A stretch of 64,000 bases of DNA. Origin: Acanthopleuribacter pedis. Its GTDB lineage: Bacteria > Acidobacteriota > Holophagae > Acanthopleuribacterales > Acanthopleuribacteraceae. Position 1 is the stretch's first letter. Each line of letters starts with the position of its first letter. A program made the translations under genes and the position numbers. Where the stretch lies: contig NZ_JAFREP010000016.1 of NCBI RefSeq assembly GCF_017377855.1, positions 1 to 64,000 of the forward strand, given 5' to 3'. Positions 57,851-64,000 of the stretch are shown here, piece by piece. The notes beneath the pieces were generated by a model. The model made no database searches. It worked only from the letters and a program-made list of their open reading frames with translations, and was not told the origin of the DNA.

Positions 57851-58927
57851 ATGGATCGTCGTGTGTTTTTGCGCGCCGCGGCCGGTTTGGCGGCCGTTAA
57901 CAGTTTGTCTTGTGTCGCGGCCAAGGTGCCGCTGAACAAATCCGACCGGCTCATGGCCGTCAAGGAGGCTCCCGTGATGGTGCGACCGCCGCGTTTGCAA
58001 AGCGGCCAGACGATTGCCCTGATTGCCCCCGCCAGCAACACCCGCGAGAACGAGGACATCCGTTTTGCCATGGACGTCCTCGATTCCTTGGGTTTCAAAG
58101 TGAAACCTGGGCGCCATTTGTTCGAGCGCAGCCTTTACCTTGCCGGTGATGACCGCAACCGCGCCGCGGACCTTAACAAAGCTTTTGCAGACAACGACGT
58201 TCACGGTATTTGGGCTTTGCGCGGGGGGTACGGGTCCGGCCGCATTTTGCCCTATGTTGATTATCAAACCATCTCCGCGCATCCCAAGGTGTTTGTCGGT
58301 TACAGCGACATCACCGCTTTGCACTGCGCCATTCAGGCCCACACCGGGTTGGTGACCTTCCACGGGCCCATCGCAACCCAACAATTTTCCGAATACGCGC
58401 TCCAGTCCTTTCAGCAGGTGGTCATGGAAGCTAAGGCGCCGACGCCTTTGGCCGCGCCGCCGCCTTTTGAAACCAAACCCGGCCAAGTGGAGCGCGAAAA
58501 CCGAATTACCCGTTTTCACGGCGGCAAAGCGCGGGGTCGGTTGATCGGCGGCAACCTCTCGATCCTAACCCAAATGATCGGTACGCCTTACGAACCCCAA
58601 TTCGACGGCGCCGTCTTGTGTCTGGAAGACGTGAACGAGGCACCCTACCGCATTGACCGCATGCTGACCCATCTGATTCTGTCCGGCCGCTTGCAACGCG
58701 TTGCCGGGATTGCCTTTGGAAAATGCACCGACTGCACCCCCGGTAAAGGCAACAGCTTCAGTTTGGAAGAAGTGATTGCCGACCGTTGCTCCGGGTTGGG
58801 GGTACCGGTGGTTCGCGGCCTGATGTTTGGCCATATCGAGGACAACGCAACCCTGCCCTTCGGTGCGCTCGCCGAGTTGGATGGTGACACCGGCACCTTG
58901 ACCCTGGTTGAATCAGCCGTTGCTTAA
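57851..58927 (+). CDS. LD-carboxypeptidase (peptidase S66) with Tat-like signal
   Basis: 358 residues from the ATG at 57851, behind AAGGAGACGAC. MDRRVFLRAAAGLAAVNSLSC is a Tat-type signal (RRVFL). The S66 domain shows IALIAPASNTRENED, the nucleophile Ser152 in VFVGYSDITALHCA, CLEDVNEAPYRIDRMLTHLI (Glu) and GHIEDNATLPFGA (His). It trims the terminal D-alanine from tetrapeptides during peptidoglycan recycling; an exported form is less common than the cytoplasmic LdcA. Located between the two kinase genes. Confidence 0.92.
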   Translation: MDRRVFLRAAAGLAAVNSLSCVAAKVPLNKSDRLMAVKEAPVMVRPPRLQSGQTIALIAPASNTRENEDIRFAMDVLDSLGFKVKPGRHLFERSLYLAGDDRNRAADLNKAFADNDVHGIWALRGGYGSGRILPYVDYQTISAHPKVFVGYSDITALHCAIQAHTGLVTFHGPIATQQFSEYALQSFQQVVMEAKAPTPLAAPPPFETKPGQVERENRITRFHGGKARGRLIGGNLSILTQMIGTPYEPQFDGAVLCLEDVNEAPYRIDRMLTHLILSGRLQRVAGIAFGKCTDCTPGKGNSFSLEEVIADRCSGLGVPVVRGLMFGHIEDNATLPFGALAELDGDTGTLTLVESAVA

Positions 58928-58948
58928 ACCCAAATCGCTCAATTTAGG

Positions 58949-61900
58949 TTAAAACGCGTCGACCTGCTGCCAGCGCGGCCATTTGGTGAGGTCCAGGGTG
59001 AGCAGGCGACCGTCGTTGGTGCCGATATACAGACGGGGTAACTTGGGGTCAAACACGCCGGTGTGGGCACCGTTGAGCCCGATGGCGTTGCCGATCGGTT
59101 GAAGGCCCGGCGAGGTGTAAAGCTGCACGCGGTCGCCGCGGAACACCGCCAAGCTATTGGCGTCCGGCCAGCGCGAGAAACCGTGGGTCACCCCGTAGGC
59201 GCTGCTTTGGTTGGGTAGAATTTGGGTTTTGACATCATTGTCGTGGAGTTCAACCAGCAGGGTTTGGTGATCCGAGGTGTTGATCAACAGGCGGTTGTTT
59301 TGACCGGGGAAAAAGCTGATCCAGTACAAGCCGCGCGTGCTGATGCGTTGCGTGAATTGCTGTTGGAACCCGTCGGTGCGGTAGATGCGGAGGTTCCCGC
59401 TCCAGTCGCCGATCACCAGCAGCGAGCCGTCGTCGTTAAAAGCCGCACCCGCGCTGCTGTCCGGCATCGGTGCCAGCGATTGTTCCAAGCTCAACTGGGG
59501 GAGGCGCCACACCTTGACCGTGCGGTCGGAGGAGGTCGAAACGCATAAGGTATCGTCCGGGCTGAGTACCACGTTGTTGACCAGATCCTCATGGGCGCGG
59601 GTGCGGTTGATCATGCGACCCGCGTCGAGGTCCCAGTGGATGAGGGTGAAATCGTCGCTGGCGGAAACCATGCGCTCGCCGTTTTTCGTGATCGACACGC
59701 GGGTTACGCTGTTTTGATGGCCTTCCAGCCGGGCACCGCTCCGAGGGGGATCCGTGCTCAGTACCGCGATGTTGGGATCGAGCCCGGCCACCACAATTTG
59801 GCCCTTGGTGCCGCGCGTTGCCACGTCCCACACGCTCCCCCCGAGCAAGGCGGTTTCGTTGAGGATGTCGCGGTTAAGGCGTCGGTAAATATGGACTTTT
59901 CCCGTGTCGGGTTTGGCTAACGCGAACACGCCGCCGTCGCTGTAAGCCATCGACAGGTTGCGTTGGCTCTCAAATTGTTCCTGTTTTTTTAAGCCGTCCA
60001 ACTGAAGCACCGTGAAATCACCGGACTGCGAATAAGCCAAAACCTGTAGTTCGTTTTTGCGGTTTGGGTCGGGCAACAACATGCAGAAGCGTACCCAGTT
60101 GTCGAAACTGTTGTTGGCCTTTTTCACTTTATTAAACAAGTCGAAGGTGAGGACTTGGTTGCCGCGCGTGCCGGCCACCAAGTAACGGCCGTCCTCGGAG
60201 AAATACGCCGTTTGTACTTGGCCGGCGCCCGAATAGGTTTCGCGCAGGATGAGCCCTTTTTCCGGCATGCGGTACACGCGAACCTGGTTGTCGCCGGCGA
60301 AGTGGGCCAATAACGAACCCTTGTCGTCGTAAACCAAACGGCCGCGTCCCTCGGAGGGCATGCTTTTGAGGATTTCGAACTGGTCGCGACCGTTCCAATC
60401 GAGCATAAGCAACTGGGTGCTGGTGAGCACCACCAAATCGGGCTCCGCCTCGCGACGGTCGAGGCGGGGGCTAAAGGCGATGTCCATGACCGGTTCGCCT
60501 TTGGTCAACTCACACAGATTAAACGTGGTTATTTGGAAATCGTCGCTGTCGACCAAGGCCAAGCGGCACTGATCCTGGGCCAGCAATCCCAAGAAGTCAC
60601 CCGCGGCGGGGACCGAGTGGGCCAGCCAGCGCGTGTTGTTGGTGGCGGGTTTGTGGACCAAGTTGCCTTTTTCAATATTGTGGAATTCGAGGGAGCCGTC
60701 CTCGTAAATCAACGCCAGCAGGCGTTTTTCGGGAATCAGCGCCAACCCATTTTGCAAGAGGGGTTTTTTCGCGAGCGGCAAGGTTTGGGTTTCGCTGAAA
60801 TGCGTTTCGAACCAGGAGGTTTCGTCCAAACCGCTGGGAAACGAAAGCAAGCCGGCCAGCCAGGCCGCGCCCGTCACCAGTGGCAAGAGCAGCAGCGGCA
60901 CCAGCCACCACCAGCGCGCCGCCGGGCTTGGTTGCGGGGCTTCCATGACCACGGTTTCCACATCCGCCGATTCTTCCGTGAGCAGGTGGCGGTGGGCGTG
61001 TCCGCTGCCGCGGGTTTTTCCGAGTGTGAATTGGTGCTGCTCAATTTCGATGGCTTTGTAGAAATCGCGAGCCGAGGTGTAGCGATCCTCCGGCCGTTTG
61101 GAAATCGCACGATCAATGGCGCGGCAGACTTCGTCGGGAATTTCAGGGCGGAACTGCTGGATCGGGGTCGGTGTTTCCTTAATCTGGCGACCCATGATCA
61201 CCAGGTAATCGTCGCCGATCACCGCGGGCTGGGCCGTCAGCATTTCGTAGGCGACCAGCCCCAGCGAATAAATATCCGTCATGCGGCTGACATTTTGGCC
61301 GCGGCATTGTTCCGGCGACATATAGGCCGGGGTGCCGACCATGTGGCCGTGGGCCGTTAGTTTGACGTTGTTCGTTTCCAGATCGTTCTGCATCAGGTGG
61401 ACCAGACCGAAATCGAGAATGGTCAGGTGCAGTTCGGCGCTGTCGTGGCGCACCATGATATTGCTGGGTTTGATATCGCGGTGGATCATGCCGGATTGGT
61501 GAATCGCTTCCATGGCGCGGCAAAGCTGTTTGGTGAGGCTGAAAAACCATTCAATCGGCAGACCGTCGCTGTATTCCTTCAAAAACTCACTGAGCGGTTG
61601 ACCCTCGACAAACTCCATCACGATGTAAGGCGTGTCGCTATCGATGATGTTGTAGTCGACAATTTCGACCACGTTGGGATGGCTGACCTTGGCCGCGGCC
61701 CGTGCCTCGCGTTTAAATCGACCCAGGTAAACCTCGCGTTGGCGGCCGCTAAGTCCTTGCATACGAATAAGTTTGATCGCGAACTTTTTGGGTAGATTGC
61801 GGTGCTTGGCAAGGTACAGGATCCCCATGCCGCCCTTGGACAGTACCGACTCGATTTGGTAACGCCCGGCGATGACACGACCAATCATGGTGTCTTCCGG

Positions 61901-62005
61901 TGTCTCAAGTCCGTGCTTCAGGGAGGAGGGGATATCGACGACCGGACGAACCTCGCCGTCCTCACCGTCCTTATGCTGATGCTTCCAGAGATCGCTAAGC
62001 CCCAT
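58949..62005 (-). CDS. Ser/Thr protein kinase with WD40 beta-propeller
   Basis: 1018 residues. Kinase domain about 49-325: SKGGMGILYLAKH, Lys78, HRDIKPSNIM with Asp177, LDFG with Asp198, GTPAYMSPEQ. One membrane helix (about 366-388: WLVPLLLLPLVTGAAWLAGLL). The remaining 600 residues form WD-like repeats, clearest near the end: LEGHQNSVTRVSITKNGERMVSASDDFTLIHWDL and AHEDLVNNVVLSPDDTLCVSTSSDRTVKVW. Probably a propeller facing the periplasm, sensing unknown ligands. It converges on the LD-carboxypeptidase gene with a 21-base gap. Confidence 0.94.
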   Translation of the reverse strand: MGLSDLWKHQHKDGEDGEVRPVVDIPSSLKHGLETPEDTMIGRVIAGRYQIESVLSKGGMGILYLAKHRNLPKKFAIKLIRMQGLSGRQREVYLGRFKREARAAAKVSHPNVVEIVDYNIIDSDTPYIVMEFVEGQPLSEFLKEYSDGLPIEWFFSLTKQLCRAMEAIHQSGMIHRDIKPSNIMVRHDSAELHLTILDFGLVHLMQNDLETNNVKLTAHGHMVGTPAYMSPEQCRGQNVSRMTDIYSLGLVAYEMLTAQPAVIGDDYLVIMGRQIKETPTPIQQFRPEIPDEVCRAIDRAISKRPEDRYTSARDFYKAIEIEQHQFTLGKTRGSGHAHRHLLTEESADVETVVMEAPQPSPAARWWWLVPLLLLPLVTGAAWLAGLLSFPSGLDETSWFETHFSETQTLPLAKKPLLQNGLALIPEKRLLALIYEDGSLEFHNIEKGNLVHKPATNNTRWLAHSVPAAGDFLGLLAQDQCRLALVDSDDFQITTFNLCELTKGEPVMDIAFSPRLDRREAEPDLVVLTSTQLLMLDWNGRDQFEILKSMPSEGRGRLVYDDKGSLLAHFAGDNQVRVYRMPEKGLILRETYSGAGQVQTAYFSEDGRYLVAGTRGNQVLTFDLFNKVKKANNSFDNWVRFCMLLPDPNRKNELQVLAYSQSGDFTVLQLDGLKKQEQFESQRNLSMAYSDGGVFALAKPDTGKVHIYRRLNRDILNETALLGGSVWDVATRGTKGQIVVAGLDPNIAVLSTDPPRSGARLEGHQNSVTRVSITKNGERMVSASDDFTLIHWDLDAGRMINRTRAHEDLVNNVVLSPDDTLCVSTSSDRTVKVWRLPQLSLEQSLAPMPDSSAGAAFNDDGSLLVIGDWSGNLRIYRTDGFQQQFTQRISTRGLYWISFFPGQNNRLLINTSDHQTLLVELHDNDVKTQILPNQSSAYGVTHGFSRWPDANSLAVFRGDRVQLYTSPGLQPIGNAIGLNGAHTGVFDPKLPRLYIGTNDGRLLTLDLTKWPRWQQVDAF

Positions 62006-62250
62006 GTAACCACAACCTTAAATTTTCTTGAGCAAGGTATTGGGAAAAACATGCAAGTATTCAAGTATGCCATAGGAGCCGCCGTTTCGAAGGAAAATTC
62101 GCCGAATCAACCTGTCTCGGCCCGATTCCTTGAAAATTGGGGCGATTGGGTCGCCCTGTCGCGATCCTGTTGCCGGGGCCACATCATTCATGCCGATGGG
62201 GGCCGAGGTGCGCGCGGGGGCGATCTATTTGGGAAATCCGCGTACCGAGG

Positions 62251-62280
62251 GTGACAAGGCACCCCGACCTTTTCTATAAT
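62251..62280 (+). promoter_or_regulatory. promoter of the potassium channel gene
   Basis: GTGACA (62251-62256), 18-base spacer, TATAAT (62275-62280), giving a leader of about 67 bases. It lies in the 348-base gap after the divergent kinase gene, which shows nothing else. Confidence 0.65.
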
Positions 62281-62353
62281 GACTGAAATCAAACGTCTTA
62301 AATCAAGATAAACAACCCGCTGTATTTGCGTGGGTTGGGCGATGGGTGGCGGC

Positions 62354-63379
62354 ATGAAAGTCAAAACGCTGGTCGAGCGGCTTATCAAGTTTTGTATTCA
62401 GGAGAACTTGCACCGCGTTTTTGTGGTGGTGTTTGTCCTGCTGTTCCTCAGTGGTTTCGCCATCTCCCATCTGGAGGACGAACTCAGTTTCGTTGACGGC
62501 TTGTGGTGGAGCATTGTCACGCTGACCACCGTCGGTTACGGTGACATTTCCCCGGCCACCCTGGGCGGTCGGGTGATCGCCGTATTTTTGATGCTGTTCG
62601 GGATCGGGGTGCTGGGGACCTTAAGCGCCACCCTGGCCGGCTTTTTGATCGAAAAACGTTTTAAGGAAGATCGCGGCATGGGCACTATTCAATTTGACGA
62701 CCACATCGTGTTGTGCGGCTGGAATCGCCGCGCCAACTTCATCTACCAAGAATTGCGCAAGGATCCGACCACCTCGGAAACGCCGATTGTGATCATCGAC
62801 GAGCTGGAAAACAAACCCCTAGACGACGCCGATTTGTACCTCATCCGCGGCGAATTGGACGAGGACACCTTCGCCCGTGCCAACATCGCGGGTGCCCGTA
62901 CCGCCATCGTGATGGGCGACGACACCTTGCCGGTTTCCGCGCGCGACGCCGCCGTGGTGCTCACCACGCTGACGATTGAATCAATGAACCCCGACGTATA
63001 CACCATTGTCGAGTTATCCGACGAGCGCAATGTGCAGCACTGTGAACGGGCCAACGCCAACGAAATCATCGTCCACAGCGAGTTAAGCAGCAGCCTGATC
63101 GCGCGCGCCGCGCTCAACCACGGCATTTCCACCGTCATTTCCGAACTGTTGGCCTACGACCGCGGCAACGAGCTGTACAAATTACCGATTCCGGCGTCGA
63201 TGGTCGGCAAAAGCTTCAACGAGATCTTCTACGACTTAAAGAAAAACCACCATTCGATTGCAGTCGCGGTCCAGCGCGGCGACGGCGGCAAGGTCTTCAG
63301 CAACCCCGACGACGGATTCACCCTGGAAAGCAAAGACTTCCTCATGCTCATCGCCCCAAAACGCCCCAAGCTCGCCTAG
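62354..63379 (+). CDS. two-TM potassium channel with RCK domain
   Basis: 341 residues from the ATG at 62354. TM1 (about 22-38), the selectivity filter TLTTVGYGDISP (57-68), TM2 (about 73-99), then an RCK_N (TrkA-N) domain starting IQFDDHIVLCGWNRRANFIYQEL and a C-terminal RCK_C (YKLPIPASMVGKSFNEIFYDLK; GFTLESKDFLMLI). The usual GxGxxG of RCK_N is replaced by CGWNRRAN, as in MthK-type channels. It conducts potassium under ligand control. Own promoter. Confidence 0.94.
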   Translation: MKVKTLVERLIKFCIQENLHRVFVVVFVLLFLSGFAISHLEDELSFVDGLWWSIVTLTTVGYGDISPATLGGRVIAVFLMLFGIGVLGTLSATLAGFLIEKRFKEDRGMGTIQFDDHIVLCGWNRRANFIYQELRKDPTTSETPIVIIDELENKPLDDADLYLIRGELDEDTFARANIAGARTAIVMGDDTLPVSARDAAVVLTTLTIESMNPDVYTIVELSDERNVQHCERANANEIIVHSELSSSLIARAALNHGISTVISELLAYDRGNELYKLPIPASMVGKSFNEIFYDLKKNHHSIAVAVQRGDGGKVFSNPDDGFTLESKDFLMLIAPKRPKLA

Positions 63380-63555
63380 CCCAAACCCTTCTTTTTCCCA
63401 GCGCAAAGGATGTCCCTTGGCCAATGCCAAATAGATGTCCGGGACGAACCAGGGCCTCTATTAATAAAAGAACGCGCGCGGACGAGAATACGGCATGTTT
63501 CTTACAAGAAATAGTGTGGTGGCATGATGTGCTGGTTAAGCTAAATCAAAGAAAA

Positions 63556-64000
63556 TCAACGGAAGATTTTTACGTTTTTTAGGGTGTCGCTGTTGGCTTG
63601 GCCCTCCGCCACGTTGGTGAGCATGCGGTACAACTCGCCGATTTTTTCCGGCGGGATGCGGCCCGCCGCCGGTGCTTCGCTTTTGACCGCTTCGCCTTCG
63701 CCCGCTTTGGTTGCGGGTGGTTTGTTTGGCGGGGCGGCTTTTTGAGGCTCGAAGGATTGGCCCTGGAAGGGGTATACCGGCAATGGCTCCATTTTGCCGC
63801 TGAGCCGCAAGATGCGCCAATCGATGCGTGCGCCTTCCAGCCACAGCGCCGCCAGTTGGCCCAGGTGACCGGTATCGGCCAAACCTTTGAGGTAGGCGCG
63901 GTCTTGGAGCGACAACCCAAAAACGCGGTCGCTTTGTTCGTGGCCCAGTTGCACTTGGCTGTCGCCTCCCTCGAGGAATTGCTCCAATTCCTCGCGTAGG
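63556..64000 (-). CDS. polyketide synthase, C-terminal end (partial)
   Basis: The frame runs off the right edge (LREELEQFLEGGDSQVQ onwards). About 148 residues are seen. LSLQDRAYLKGLADTGHLGQLAALWLEGARIDWRILRL and LPVYPFQGQSFEPQ match the linker after a ketosynthase/acyltransferase in which LAxLWxxGxxxDW precedes LPTYPFxRxxYW. The tail is Pro/Ala/Lys-rich and ends with a helical segment (PEKIGELYRMLTNVAEGQ). No carrier domain follows, so the protein ends after a KS-type linker or is a docking tail. The pathway cannot be named. Confidence 0.6.
   Translation of the reverse strand, partial: LREELEQFLEGGDSQVQLGHEQSDRVFGLSLQDRAYLKGLADTGHLGQLAALWLEGARIDWRILRLSGKMEPLPVYPFQGQSFEPQKAAPPNKPPATKAGEGEAVKSEAPAAGRIPPEKIGELYRMLTNVAEGQANSDTLKNVKIFR

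Overview
The window reads as the chromosome of a Gram-negative, flagellated heterotroph with large signalling proteins. It carries two very long membrane Ser/Thr kinases (one with a beta-propeller, one with a formylglycine-generating-enzyme-like tail), a 1027-residue TPR histidine kinase, an ECF sigma operon, flagellin, cobalamin-dependent methionine synthase, AlkB-type hydroxylase and the C-terminal end of a polyketide synthase. Most of the sequence is GC-rich with little intergenic space. This mixture suits Acidobacteriota (Holophagae or Acanthopleuribacteraceae-like), but that placement is inference from gene content only; there is no rRNA here. Layout. (1) 1-3.75 kb is an accessory island, visibly AT-richer than the rest. 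It holds a displaced Rhs C-terminal toxin cassette that starts inside the Rhs core junction motif (PYAYAAGNP...DPDG), a candidate immunity gene overlapping it by ATGA, a broken small ORF, a DnaG-like fragment whose second codon is a stop and whose ribosome site lies in a perfect hairpin, and a truncated DDE transposase butted against the next gene. (2) 3.8-13.7 kb, all on minus: TPR histidine kinase, omega-amidase plus transaminase, an SRPBCC/epimerase-like fusion with a PLP decarboxylase, methionine aminopeptidase. (3) 13.7-17.3 kb: HU/IHF, MerR regulator, tRNA-Pro, PDZ-radical SAM protein. (4) 17.3-23.1 kb: aminotransferase IV and hpt, an ECF sigma/anti-sigma/periplasmic-protein operon, bioA. 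(5) 23.2-33.4 kb: metH with a structured leader, flagellin, GNAT, M14 peptidase, acs with a clear promoter and direct-repeat operator. (6) 33.5-44.3 kb: coiled-coil protein, small envelope genes, alkB with a TIGR01777 oxidoreductase, tRNA-His, lytic transglycosylase, cardiolipin synthase, a repeat-rich intergenic region, tRNA-binding protein, a second histidine kinase. (7) 44.9-54.3 kb: lipid flippase-like protein, divergent polysaccharide deacetylase, UbiA prenyltransferase, rpsA, mutT, purB, DUF2520 protein. (8) 54.4-64 kb: the two Ser/Thr kinases, an LD-carboxypeptidase, a potassium channel and the polyketide synthase end. How it fits together. Most genes are housekeeping or envelope functions in short operons, many coupled by ATGA or TAATG overlaps. 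The unusual material is the Rhs cassette island, a dispersed palindromic repeat seen four times (about 13.95, 40.85, 57.13 and 57.3 kb), a long inverted repeat at 40.6-41.2 kb, and structured leaders on metH and rpsA. No CRISPR array, rRNA or complete insertion sequence was seen.
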